Shown piece by piece: positions 16,885 through 25,062 of a stretch of 60,641 nucleotides of DNA. The DNA comes from Firmicutes bacterium HGW-Firmicutes-11 (GTDB lineage Bacteria > Bacillota > Clostridia > Peptostreptococcales > Anaerovoracaceae). The translations under genes and the position numbers were made by a program. Every line of letters begins with the position of its first letter. The stretch's first letter is position 1. The notes under the pieces are model-generated. The model was given only the letters and a program-made list of their open reading frames with translations. It was not told the DNA's origin and did not search any database. Location of the stretch: positions 1 to 60,641 of the forward strand of contig PHAE01000011.1 in NCBI GenBank assembly GCA_002840285.1, written 5' to 3'.

Positions 16885-19005
16885 TCATGCCGTTTCTGCG
16901 GCAACTTCCCTGTCTCCCAGGCTCGTCGCCACATCGTAGGTCACCCGCTCCTTGTACTCTTCCTTTTTGCCCTTGTTCCAGGACTGGACCGGCCGGTGGA
17001 AGCCTACGACTCTGGTCCAGACTTCCGCCTCTTTGCCGCAAGTCGGACAAATGAACTGTTCGCCGGAAAGATAGCCGTGATCCTGACAGATCGAAAAGGT
17101 CGGCGTGATCGTGACATAGGGAATCGATGTGCGTTCCATGATTTTTTTCAAAAACACTTTGCATGTTTCGATGTCATCAATTTTTTCCCCAAGAAATCCG
17201 TGTAACACAGTACCGCCGGTATACGCGGTCTGCAGCTTTTCCTGAAGTTCGATCGCTTCGAAAATGTCGTCAGTGGCTCCCACGGGAAGCTGGGTAGAGT
17301 TGGTATAGTAAGGCTCGTTTATCCCGGCTGTGAGAATCGTCGGATAGATCTTTTTATCCAATCGGGCAAAGCGATAACTGGTTCCCTCTGCAGGAGAAGC
17401 TTCCAGGTTCCACAGTGTGCCTGTCTCCTCCTGGAACAGCGTGATGACCCGGTTCATGAAATCCATGATGTCCACAGCAAACGCGTTGCCTTCCTCTGTC
17501 GTGATGTCTTTGCCTAAAAGGTTGCGGCATGCTTCGTTCATGCCGTTGAGGCCGATGGTGGAAAAATGGTTTTTGAAATACTCGCCGGTTGCCTGCTTGA
17601 CCCCGGTAAGATAATAACGTGAATAGGGATACAGTCCGGTCTCCATATAGGACTCCAGCATTTCCCTCTTTGCATCGCAGATCTCCCGGGCATACTCCAT
17701 CAGCTTTCTGACCTGCTTTTTGAATTCCGCAACGTCCTTGGCCACATACCCGATCCTGGCCATATTCAAGGTTACCACATTGATCGATCCGGTCAGCGGA
17801 TTTGCTCCAAACAGTCCACCGCCGCGATGCCGTAACTCCCGGTTGTCAAGCCGTAGACGGCAACACATGGACCGGATATCTTCCGGTGAAAGGTCGGAAT
17901 TGACGAAATTGGCAAAATAAGGCGTCCCAAACTTTCGGGTCATTTCCATGATATAGTTGACCGAATCCGAATCCCATGGAAAATCGTCAGTGATGTTCAC
18001 TGTGGGGATCGGAAAACTGAACGCCCGGCCAGCGCCGTCCCCCTCCATCATCACTTCGCAGAAAGCGATGTTGAACATATCCATCTCCTTCTGAAACTCT
18101 CCGTAGGACCGATCCATAGCAACGCCACCGATGATCGCCGGCTGGTTTTTCAGCAGCGGATGTGGTGCAATGTCGAGGGTGATGTTGGTGAAGGGCGTCT
18201 GAAAGCCCACCCTGGTCGGCACATTGAGATTATACACGAACCGTTGGATCGCTTTTTTAACTTGCTTGTAGTCCATTTTGTCGTAATGGATGAAGGGAGC
18301 AAGATAGGTGTCGATGCTGGAAACCGCCTGGGCTCCGGCGGACTCGCCTTGTAAAGTGAATAGCAGATTGGCCAGCTGCATCAAGGCGGATTCGAAGTGT
18401 TTGGGCGGTCTGGATTCGATCTTTCCCTTCGCCCCTTTGAATCCCTTCATCAGAAAGTCTTCCAGATCCCATCCGCAGCAGTATGGGGCAAGCAAGCCCA
18501 AATCGTGGATATGCAGATCACCATGGATATGGGCGTCCCTTAGATCTTTCCGATACACTTTGTTCAGCCAGTACTTCTGTGTGATGCTTTCCACGATGTG
18601 GTTGTTGAGGCCTTGGAGAGAATAGCCCATATTGGAATTTTCGTTGACTCGCCAGTCATCCAGAGAAACATATTCGTCGATCATCTGCTCCGCGTCCATG
18701 AACAGGTTGCTGGTGCTTCGGATGACTTCGCGATTGTTGCGGTATATGATATAGGCCTTTGCTGTTTTTGCATGACCTTCTTCGATCAAAATCTTTTCTA
18801 CGATGTCCTGAATGTCTTCTACAGATGGAATGCTTGCGCCATAGGTCTCGCCCAGAAGGACTTCCACTAGACCGGCCAACCGCCGCGCCTCCACTTCGTC
18901 CTGACCGCCGACTGCCTGTGCAGCAGCAAAGATGGCATTACGAATTTTTGTGATGTCGAAGTCAACGATTTCGCCATTTCGCTTCTGGATTTTGCTGATG
19001 CCCAT
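16885..19005 (-). CDS. nrdD: Anaerobic (class III) ribonucleoside-triphosphate reductase
   Basis: Oxygen-sensitive enzyme reducing NTPs to dNTPs. In 706 residues: an N-terminal ATP-cone (about 1-95, IQKRNGEIVDFDITKIRNAI) for allosteric control, the catalytic barrel with SMCCRLRLDNRELRHRGGG, and a C-terminal zinc site (SICQDHGYL...CPTCGKEAEV) next to the glycyl radical loop TRVVGFHRPVQSWNKGK (radical Gly about residue 666). The presence of nrdDG indicates dNTP synthesis without oxygen. The promoter region carries a near-perfect NrdR-type box and a weaker second one 31 bp away. The ATG follows AGGAGGATAAGGA on the minus strand. Confidence 0.95.
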   Translation of the reverse strand: MGISKIQKRNGEIVDFDITKIRNAIFAAAQAVGGQDEVEARRLAGLVEVLLGETYGASIPSVEDIQDIVEKILIEEGHAKTAKAYIIYRNNREVIRSTSNLFMDAEQMIDEYVSLDDWRVNENSNMGYSLQGLNNHIVESITQKYWLNKVYRKDLRDAHIHGDLHIHDLGLLAPYCCGWDLEDFLMKGFKGAKGKIESRPPKHFESALMQLANLLFTLQGESAGAQAVSSIDTYLAPFIHYDKMDYKQVKKAIQRFVYNLNVPTRVGFQTPFTNITLDIAPHPLLKNQPAIIGGVAMDRSYGEFQKEMDMFNIAFCEVMMEGDGAGRAFSFPIPTVNITDDFPWDSDSVNYIMEMTRKFGTPYFANFVNSDLSPEDIRSMCCRLRLDNRELRHRGGGLFGANPLTGSINVVTLNMARIGYVAKDVAEFKKQVRKLMEYAREICDAKREMLESYMETGLYPYSRYYLTGVKQATGEYFKNHFSTIGLNGMNEACRNLLGKDITTEEGNAFAVDIMDFMNRVITLFQEETGTLWNLEASPAEGTSYRFARLDKKIYPTILTAGINEPYYTNSTQLPVGATDDIFEAIELQEKLQTAYTGGTVLHGFLGEKIDDIETCKVFLKKIMERTSIPYVTITPTFSICQDHGYLSGEQFICPTCGKEAEVWTRVVGFHRPVQSWNKGKKEEYKERVTYDVATSLGDREVAAETA

Positions 19006-19055
19006 TCCTTATCCTCCTGTCGAACCCTGTAAAGCTTGGGAATGCGGCGAAATAC

Positions 19056-19123
19056 CACCTTGTATGGTTGTTTCGTCGATCCTCATCACTATATATAGTA
19101 TAGTATTCCAGGTAGGTTTTCAA
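19056..19123 (-). promoter_or_regulatory. nrdDG promoter with paired NrdR-like boxes
   Basis: Box 1, CACTATATATAGTA (19087-19100), matches 13 of 14 positions of the core CACTATATATAGTG. Box 2, CACCTTGTATGGTT (19056-19069), matches 9 of 14. Their centres are 31 bp apart, the helical spacing normal for NrdR operators. On the minus strand, TTGAAA (19118-19123) and TACTAT (19095-19100) form a promoter with a 17-base spacer, so box 1 covers the -10. NrdR repression when dNTPs are plentiful is the expected logic. Confidence 0.75.
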
Positions 19124-19146
19124 GAGGAAAAAAACAGATTTTGGGC

Positions 19147-20307
19147 TCACTCGATCACGATGACAGCGGTTTCGCCGGCGGAGAACCAATCATAAAGAAA
19201 CTTGGCATGAGAGGTATAGTTTCTGACGCACTTATGAGATAAAGGGATCGTACCGATGCTTTTCGAGAATTCCTGCATCGGCGGCTTGATCCTCTGGCCA
19301 TCGGCGGATGTCCGAAAATCCACCGGGACACCATGGATATAGGCACGGCCGGTGAATCGGATGGCGTAGGGAGCATAGCCCTGATACACAGTAGTTCCAT
19401 CCTTGTAGTAATAGAATTGTTCCCTTTTTTCCATCGCTAAATAGAATCCCAGCGGGGTCGGGCTGGAATATCTCCCCGAGGTTCCTGTCGTTGCCAACGT
19501 CTCAGAGATTCTGGTCCATGTATTTCCATTCTTTTCATACACGGCCTCGTTTTGATTGCTTCGGTCGATCACAATGACTTTCGTGATGGCCTGTACCGGC
19601 TCATCTCCCAAGAAACCGGATTCGACGTAATACCGCTGGCCAGTGCCGACGACCATGACTCTTGCCTTAGTTCCGTTAGAGAAAAGGTACCGTACCAGTG
19701 TTCCGTCCGGCAATGGTACCGAAACTTCCTCATCGTTAAGGGACGGGTATCCATACGCGTTCTGTCCACGGGGATCGCCGTGGCTCTTGATGTATGCCAG
19801 ATCTCCCCGCGTGCTGTAACGGTCCAGTTGTGCAACCGCTTCCTCCATGCGAGCAAATTCGAAACGGCGCACAGAAAGCTCACTTTGTTCAATGAATCCA
19901 GCCACCGACCCCGCATCGGTAGCATAGGTCACAGGGTACCAAAGAAGGTCGGTATCCGGTTCGGAGACAGGGAAGCTGTCTATTCTGTGTTCCAATACTT
20001 CAAATCGACGTGGTTTTGCGATGACTGTCCCTGTCATCGACGGTTCTGCGCGAATTTCTCCGATACTACTGAGAACTATATAATAGGGTGAAGCGTGGGT
20101 ATAGGATTCGTAGCGCAAGGACACCGCAAATCCTATGTCCGGCTCCTCTTCTTCTGATGGAACTGCAGGGCGTTCGTTGCCAATTTCCTCTGCTGCAGCC
20201 AACTCCAATAAAATCCTCTCCTCTCTTCCTTCCGAAACGAAGACGAGGAACAGGACCATTGACATCAGGATCATACTTGTCAGAATCAAGCCATAATTTT
20301 GTTTCAT
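19147..20307 (-). CDS. L,D-transpeptidase (YkuD) with SH3-like region
   Basis: Exported peptidoglycan-modifying enzyme of 386 residues. Residues 7-25 are a signal anchor, followed by a Glu/Pro-rich linker, an SH3-like stretch (about 65-160, SSIGEIRAEPSMTGTVI) and a C-terminal YkuD domain. The catalytic block reads IHGVPVDF ... IGTIPLSHKCVRNYTSHA, with nucleophile Cys near 357; the usual SHGCVR has Lys in place of Gly. The domain would form 3-3 cross-links or attach proteins to the wall. It follows queT by 16 bases on the same strand and is probably co-transcribed with it. Confidence 0.85.
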   Translation of the reverse strand: MKQNYGLILTSMILMSMVLFLVFVSEGREERILLELAAAEEIGNERPAVPSEEEEPDIGFAVSLRYESYTHASPYYIVLSSIGEIRAEPSMTGTVIAKPRRFEVLEHRIDSFPVSEPDTDLLWYPVTYATDAGSVAGFIEQSELSVRRFEFARMEEAVAQLDRYSTRGDLAYIKSHGDPRGQNAYGYPSLNDEEVSVPLPDGTLVRYLFSNGTKARVMVVGTGQRYYVESGFLGDEPVQAITKVIVIDRSNQNEAVYEKNGNTWTRISETLATTGTSGRYSSPTPLGFYLAMEKREQFYYYKDGTTVYQGYAPYAIRFTGRAYIHGVPVDFRTSADGQRIKPPMQEFSKSIGTIPLSHKCVRNYTSHAKFLYDWFSAGETAVIVIE

Positions 20308-20323
20308 ATCGTTTACCGATCGG

Positions 20324-20806
20324 TCACTGCGGTCCGATTCGAAGGATAGACGGTCGTTTTCGCAAATAGTTCAACAACGGCAAACCCAATCCATAGCAGG
20401 CGATCGCTTCTCCCAGCCCCACCCAGAGCACTGCAACGGGAAAGGAAACCGGAACGCTGTAAGCGTAGTGAAGCATTGCACCGATAATGAATCCATTGGT
20501 AATGATCGGCGGCAAGGGAACAAGCAGTGGTTTGGACCGCAAACGATAGGATGCGATCGCAGCAATCAAGGTTGCCGCCCCTCCCAGAACCATGTCCAAA
20601 ATGCCGTAAGGGCCAATCATGTTGGAAATCAGACATCCGATAAACAGCCCTGGTATGGCTGCCGGTGTCAATGCCGGTAAAATGGTGAGGGCTTCCGAAA
20701 CCCGTATCTGCATCACACCATAGCCCAATGGCATCAACAGTAAAGTTAAAGAAGTATAGACCGCCGCTATGACTGCTGCTTGTACCAAAAATGTTGCGTT
20801 TTTCAT
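20324..20806 (-). CDS. queT: QueT-type ECF transporter S component
   Basis: Small membrane protein (160 residues, about five to six helices) of the QueT family, the substrate-binding subunit for a queuosine precursor in group II ECF transporters. The N-terminal block MPLGYGVMQIRVSEALTILP and PAAIPGLFIGCLISNMIGP are typical. It needs EcfA, EcfA' and EcfT, which are encoded only 0.7 kb downstream. There is no Shine-Dalgarno sequence before the ATG, and a promoter places the start of transcription at the ATG itself. I see no preQ1 riboswitch. Confidence 0.88.
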   Translation of the reverse strand: MKNATFLVQAAVIAAVYTSLTLLLMPLGYGVMQIRVSEALTILPALTPAAIPGLFIGCLISNMIGPYGILDMVLGGAATLIAAIASYRLRSKPLLVPLPPIITNGFIIGAMLHYAYSVPVSFPVAVLWVGLGEAIACYGLGLPLLNYLRKRPSILRIGPQ

Positions 20807-20813
20807 GCTTTAG

Positions 20814-20842
20814 ATTCTACTATCAAACCATTCCAAAGTCAA
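20814..20842 (-). promoter_or_regulatory. queT promoter placing the transcript start at the ATG
   Basis: On the minus strand TTGACT (20837-20842) and TAGAAT (20814-20819) have a 17-base spacer. Only seven bases separate the -10 from the queT ATG (20806), so transcription should begin at or next to the start codon. Confidence 0.6.
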
Positions 20843-20904
20843 TCAACGCAACCGCGGACATGGGTCAAGTCAGGAGAGAAATAAGTGTTAACAGCACCAA
20901 AAAG

Positions 20905-20913
20905 TGGTATAAT
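20905..20913 (+). promoter_or_regulatory. Extended -10 promoter of the UspA gene
   Basis: TGGTATAAT with a perfect TATAAT at 20908-20913. The leader would be about 45 nt. Confidence 0.65.
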
Positions 20914-20964
20914 AGCACCACAAACATCTTCTATTTTTGTTGAGCAAAAGGGAGAGTGAGAAAA

Positions 20965-21399
20965 ATGAAACGAATACTGGTTCCGGTCGATTTTTCCGAC
21001 ACGTCGTCTCTGGTCATCGAGTATGCAAAAAAAACTGCAAAAGCGTTCGATGGAAGTGTGACGCTTCTATATGTGGTGAAAGACACCCCCAAACTTTACT
21101 ACTTTGGCGGGCTGGATGACACTTCGATGAGCGGAATGCTTGAAGCAGAGCAAGAACATGCAGCCAAAATGCTGAAGGAGTACCAGCAATCTTTTACCGC
21201 TGACGGAGTCCCCGCAGATGTTTTGATTCTGACGGGTGAACCGGCCGACAAGATCATTGATTACACAGAAGAGCATCTTGTCAATCTGATCGTGATGGGC
21301 TCTCAAGGAATCGGTTCCGCTGTCCGGCGTGTATTCCTCGGAAGTGTTGCAAGCCGGGTGCTGCATCACACGAAAGTCCCGGTCATGCTGGTCCGGTAG
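20965..21399 (+). CDS. Universal stress protein, UspA family
   Basis: Soluble nucleotide-binding stress protein of 144 residues. It opens MKRILVPVDFSDTSSL, has VNLIVMGSQGIGSAVRRVF and the ATP-loop glycines in the pattern G-x2-G-x10-G-S, then LGSVASRVLHHTKVPVMLV, so ATP binding is likely. A GTG at 20956 is in frame, but it sits against GGGAGAG, which is better spaced for the ATG at 20965. Its 3' end runs into the nested inverted-repeat element at 21403-21509, which probably terminates it. Confidence 0.88.
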   Translation: MKRILVPVDFSDTSSLVIEYAKKTAKAFDGSVTLLYVVKDTPKLYYFGGLDDTSMSGMLEAEQEHAAKMLKEYQQSFTADGVPADVLILTGEPADKIIDYTEEHLVNLIVMGSQGIGSAVRRVFLGSVASRVLHHTKVPVMLVR

Positions 21400-21402
21400 T
21401 GA

Positions 21403-21509
21403 AAGGTGCCAGACACGTTCCTATTGGACGTAACAGAAAGAAATGCAACGATCCACCCATTGAGGATCGTTGCATTTCTTTCTTTTACCTTTATTGTGTC
21501 TGGCACCTT
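21403..21509. repeat. Nested inverted-repeat element (MITE/REP-like) between convergent genes
   Basis: Outer arms AAGGTGCCAGACAC (21403-21416) and GTGTCTGGCACCTT (21496-21509) are perfectly complementary over 14 bases. Inside is a perfect 20-bp stem (21435-21454 / 21464-21483) with loop ACCCATTGA. The 107-bp unit carries no gene and can terminate both uspA and ecfT. Such GGTGCC-rich palindromes are often dispersed repeats; copy number cannot be seen in this window. Confidence 0.75.
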
Positions 21510-21522
21510 GAGACATCGCCTT

Positions 21523-22323
21523 TTACAATACGTATGCCTGCAGGACGACCACGGTCAAGAACAATACCATAAATACACTGGCGATCGCGTCTCTCCCGGA
21601 CAGGACCATGGCATGCATCCTGGTTCGGGAATCCCCGCCGCGATAGCATCTTGCTTCCATTGCCATTGCAAGATCCTGAGCGATTCGAAAGGCACTTATA
21701 AAAAGGGGCACCAGCAATGGAATCAGGCTTTTTGCCCGGCGCAACAGATTTCCGCTTTCAAAATCAGCTCCTCTGGCCATCTGCGCTTTCATGATCTTGT
21801 CGGTTTCCTCCAGTAGTGTAGGGATAAATCGCAGGGCTATGGTCATCATCATCGCCAGTTCGTGGGCGGGAACGCCGATCCTTCGAAATGGAGACAGCAG
21901 CATCTCGATACCATCAGTCAGATGGATCGGCTTTGTGGTGAGGGTCAGTAAAGAGGAACCGATGATCAGCAATATCAACCGCAGGCCCATGAAGAAAGCG
22001 TTATAGAGACCTTCTTCGGTGATCGTCAGAAACCATATGCTTACGAGCTCTGTTCCCTTGGTCATAAACATGTTGATAGTGAAGGTGAAAATGATGATCA
22101 GAAAAATCGGTTTCAATCCCTTCAATATGAAACGAAGAGGCACCTTGGAGAGCAGGACGATCAACGCTAAAAACCCGGAAACCACCAAAAATCCCCAAAA
22201 ATTTTGCACAAAAAACAGAGAGATGATATAAGCAAATGTGCTTATGATCTTGACTCTCGGGTCGAGTCGATGGATCCTGGATTCCCCGGGATAAAACTGC
22301 CCTAATGTGATGTCACGTAACAT
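21523..22323 (-). CDS. ecfT: ECF transporter transmembrane component EcfT
   Basis: Scaffold membrane subunit of a group II energy-coupling factor transporter (266 residues), joining an interchangeable S component to the two ATPases. About five hydrophobic helices are followed by the coupling helices, with the ARG-type motifs MARGADF and MEARCYRGG that contact the ATPases. Starts 15 bases after the ecfA2 stop. It is the last gene of lipoprotein-ecfA1-ecfA2-ecfT. Confidence 0.92.
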   Translation of the reverse strand: MLRDITLGQFYPGESRIHRLDPRVKIISTFAYIISLFFVQNFWGFLVVSGFLALIVLLSKVPLRFILKGLKPIFLIIIFTFTINMFMTKGTELVSIWFLTITEEGLYNAFFMGLRLILLIIGSSLLTLTTKPIHLTDGIEMLLSPFRRIGVPAHELAMMMTIALRFIPTLLEETDKIMKAQMARGADFESGNLLRRAKSLIPLLVPLFISAFRIAQDLAMAMEARCYRGGDSRTRMHAMVLSGRDAIASVFMVLFLTVVVLQAYVL

Positions 22324-22338
22324 GGTCTCTCATTTCTC

Positions 22339-23193
22339 TTACTTGCTGGCAAGCCAGTCTGTGATTTCTTTCTCTGCCTCGTCGATGGTAAGGGCTTTTC
22401 CCGGAAGATCTTGCCCCCGTTCCCGCAGCATGCTGATGATTCTGGCCGCCGGCGGCAACTCCAGTCCGGTACTTCTCAGCAGTTCGGTCTGCGAAAATAC
22501 CTCTCTCGGCGTACCTTTCATCAGAAGTTTCCCTTTGTCCAGTACGAGGATCTGTTCGGAAAGCGCCGCGATGTCTTCCATATTGTGAGAGACGAGAAGG
22601 ATCGTGTTGTTCGTCTGGCGATGAACAGTCTGAACCAGCCGCAATATGTCTTTGTGTGCTTTCGGGTCCAACCCGGCGGTCGGTTCATCCAAAATCAAAA
22701 CCTTGGGTTGCATGGCGATCACGCCAGCAATAGCAACTCTTCGCTTTTGACCACCGGAGAGGTCGAAGGGTGACCGTTGCCCAATTTCCTCATACGATAG
22801 TCCCACCAGTTCCAGCGCTTCCACAACTCGTTCTTTGACGATCTCATCCGAAAGCCCCAGGTTCAAAGGGCCGAAAGCGACGTCTTTTTCAACGGTTTCT
22901 TCAAACAGTTGGTATTCCGGGTATTGGAACACCAATCCGATGGTTTTGCGTATCTCCCTGAGAGGGGTGCCCGGATCAGCGATATCGACTCCATCGACGA
23001 CGATGGATCCCGACTTTGGTTTCAACAATCCATTCAGATGTTGGATCAGAGTCGATTTCCCCGAGCCGGTGTGGCCGATGATGCCCACGAAACTACCGTC
23101 GTCGATCTCAAAGCTGATGTCGGAGAGCGCTTGCGTTTGATACGGCATCCCTTCACTGTAGATGTGGGTCAGATTGTTTACTTGTATTGGCAT
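22339..23193 (-). CDS. ecfA2: ECF transporter ATPase EcfA2
   Basis: ABC-type ATPase of 284 residues. Walker A GHTGSGKSTL (about 37-46), Q-loop FQYPEYQLFEETV, ABC signature LSGGQKRRVAIAG, Walker B VLILDEPTAGLDP and H-loop LLVSHNMED are all intact. The FQYPE stretch and C-terminal extension are typical of the second ATPase of the vitamin-type ECF module. Its start overlaps the ecfA1 stop by 16 bases. Confidence 0.92.
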   Translation of the reverse strand: MPIQVNNLTHIYSEGMPYQTQALSDISFEIDDGSFVGIIGHTGSGKSTLIQHLNGLLKPKSGSIVVDGVDIADPGTPLREIRKTIGLVFQYPEYQLFEETVEKDVAFGPLNLGLSDEIVKERVVEALELVGLSYEEIGQRSPFDLSGGQKRRVAIAGVIAMQPKVLILDEPTAGLDPKAHKDILRLVQTVHRQTNNTILLVSHNMEDIAALSEQILVLDKGKLLMKGTPREVFSQTELLRSTGLELPPAARIISMLRERGQDLPGKALTIDEAEKEITDWLASK

Positions 23194-24017
23194 AGGTAGT
23201 CCACCATCTCCGCTTCTTCGATCACGCTCTCTGGGACAGGTATACCTCTACGGCGCAATCGGGATGCCAGTGCAGCAGCAAAAGGCACGTCCAGATGAAG
23301 AGTTCTTATCTCATCCTCTCTGGCAAAAACCTCTGCCGGGGTTCCGTCCATCATCACCTTTCCCCGATCCATGATCACCACTCGATCCGCATTTGCTGCT
23401 TCTTCCATGAAGTGTGTGATCAGTAATATCGTGATCCCTTCCCGGTTCAATTTCCGGATGATGTCCATGACCTCCCGCCTGCCGTGGGGGTCCAGCATTG
23501 CGGTTGGTTCGTCCAAAATGATGCATGCAGGCCGCATGGCAACCACTCCGGCGATCGCGATTCTTTGCTTTTGTCCTCCGGACAGAAGATGGGGAGCTTT
23601 TTTTCTTTCCTCATACATATTGACTGCATACAAAGATGCGTCGACCCGGCGTCTGATTTCCGATGGTTCGACGCCGAGATTCTCCGGGCCGAAGGCGACA
23701 TCATCTTCCACGATCGACGAAACCAGCTGGTTATCAGGATTCTGAAATACCATGCCTGCCGCCTGACGTATATCCCATATCCGCTCCGGATCTGCCGTAT
23801 CGTACCCATTGACGTAAACAGCCCCGCCACTTGGAAGCAGCAAGGCGTTGATGTTTTTCGCCAGTGTTGATTTTCCCGAGCCGTTTCTTCCGATGACAGC
23901 GGTAAAACTGCCTCTTTGGATGTCCAGCGTCACATCGTCCACTGCGACGGCGGCAAGCATTTCCTCTTCCTTCTTATACTCAAACACCAGATGCTCGATC
24001 CGGATGATGTCGTCCAT
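23178..24017 (-). CDS. ecfA1: ECF transporter ATPase EcfA1
   Basis: ABC-type ATPase of 279 residues, partner of EcfA2. Walker A GRNGSGKSTL, Q-loop FQNPDNQLVSSIV, signature LSGGQKQRIAIAG, Walker B IILDEPTAMLDP and H-loop LLITHFMEE are present. FQNPDNQ is characteristic of EcfA1. The start codon lies directly after the stop of the upstream lipoprotein gene, so translation of the two is coupled. In many Firmicutes these genes follow rplQ; here they are about 19 kb away from it. Confidence 0.92.
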   Translation of the reverse strand: MDDIIRIEHLVFEYKKEEEMLAAVAVDDVTLDIQRGSFTAVIGRNGSGKSTLAKNINALLLPSGGAVYVNGYDTADPERIWDIRQAAGMVFQNPDNQLVSSIVEDDVAFGPENLGVEPSEIRRRVDASLYAVNMYEERKKAPHLLSGGQKQRIAIAGVVAMRPACIILDEPTAMLDPHGRREVMDIIRKLNREGITILLITHFMEEAANADRVVIMDRGKVMMDGTPAEVFAREDEIRTLHLDVPFAAALASRLRRRGIPVPESVIEEAEMVDYLCQYK

Positions 24018-24920
24018 CTACTTCTGCACTCTCTTTTCTGCTTCTGAGACCAACCAGTCGCAGGTTTCAAAGAAAACCTTGCTGGCGGTTTTATCGCTAT
24101 AATCCAATGTGAAACTGGTGCTCGTCAGATAGGTATAATACTCTTTCAACACCCAGGTCAAGGTAGCCTCCGGGTGGCTCTGCATGAAGCTGATGTGAGC
24201 ATCCATCGCCTCGGAAGAAAATGCCTGTGTTTTATAATCAAAAATAGGAGAATTCGTTGCCCCCATCAATATAGCGTTGAGGTGACTGGTGTAGATCCAC
24301 ATTGCATCAGCCAGCACGGTCTCATCACCGGGATAGTTCTTCAAGATCGTTTCTGCTTCCAGTGCCCGTTCCAAAAGAGCTTCATAGCTTAGCTTCAGGA
24401 TTGCTTCTTCCGTGATGGGTTCATCGGTAACCTTTGCAGTCAATCGGTATAGTTCGACGATGGCTGATCCAACATAGCTTTCGTATTGCTCCAGGAGCAT
24501 CTCATAATCGATCCGAAGCACGAGGTTGCTTTCATATTCGACGATCTTCAATCCTCCGGCTTGGATTTCCTCCAAATACACCTTCAACTCACTGTTTTTG
24601 ATTTTTTCTTCATCAAAGGCCTTGGTTTTCTGGTCGTAAAACACAACCAACTCGGACAATCTCCCCTTGTCCGGGTTTTCTTTGATGTATCGATTGAGAT
24701 ATTCCTCGTATTGGATCAGCAGTCCGGTTCCGGTCTCCCGGCTTACACTTTTGATGTTTTCTTGAAGATATGTGGATGCAGCTACGATTTTTGTGCTGTC
24801 GACCGTTCCCTCAATCATTTTATTGAAATCGGATGCAATCGTTTCCTCTGAGACTTTGCAACCGGGGAGGAAGGACAAGAGCAAAAATATGATGCATGCG
24901 ACAACAATCCTATGTTTCAT
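24018..24920 (-). CDS. Lipoprotein of unknown function heading the ECF operon
   Basis: A 300-residue protein with a lipoprotein signal: residues 5-20 hydrophobic, lipobox FLPGC with Cys21 to be lipidated. The mature part is acidic and predicted mostly helical (EEYLNRYIKENPDKGR, EEAILKLSYEALLERALEAE). I do not recognise a family. It is read from a good promoter and abuts ecfA1 with no gap. Group II ECF operons do not normally include a lipoprotein, so a capture or chaperone role at the outer face is conceivable, but nothing in the sequence shows it. Confidence 0.7.
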   Translation of the reverse strand: MKHRIVVACIIFLLLSFLPGCKVSEETIASDFNKMIEGTVDSTKIVAASTYLQENIKSVSRETGTGLLIQYEEYLNRYIKENPDKGRLSELVVFYDQKTKAFDEEKIKNSELKVYLEEIQAGGLKIVEYESNLVLRIDYEMLLEQYESYVGSAIVELYRLTAKVTDEPITEEAILKLSYEALLERALEAETILKNYPGDETVLADAMWIYTSHLNAILMGATNSPIFDYKTQAFSSEAMDAHISFMQSHPEATLTWVLKEYYTYLTSTSFTLDYSDKTASKVFFETCDWLVSEAEKRVQK

Positions 24921-24954
24921 CCAGTCTTCCTCCTGTCGGTGGTTGATGCTCCTA

Positions 24955-24983
24955 ATTATACTCTATCGATAAGGAGAATTCAA
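24955..24983 (-). promoter_or_regulatory. Promoter of the lipoprotein-ecfA1-ecfA2-ecfT operon
   Basis: Minus-strand TTGAAT (24978-24983) and a perfect TATAAT (24955-24960), 17-base spacer. GACAGGAGGAAG follows as ribosome site. Confidence 0.8.
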
Positions 24984-25019
24984 GGAAAAGGGAGACCGCA
25001 GACCTGCTGCTGTCTCCCT
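24984..25019 (-). terminator. Terminator after the DUF2680 gene
   Basis: GGGAGAC (24990-24996) pairs with GTCTCCC (25012-25018), with an inner GCAG/CTGC extension; T-rich on the minus strand after the stem. It sits immediately upstream of the lipoprotein promoter. Confidence 0.65.
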
Positions 25020-25062
25020 GGCTTTTCTCGGAACCGCCATCGTTTGCCTCGTCATCTTTTGA

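Noticed and set aside
20807-20900. preQ1 riboswitch before queT
   Set aside because: No preQ1-I or preQ1-II core could be matched, and the promoter leaves no leader.
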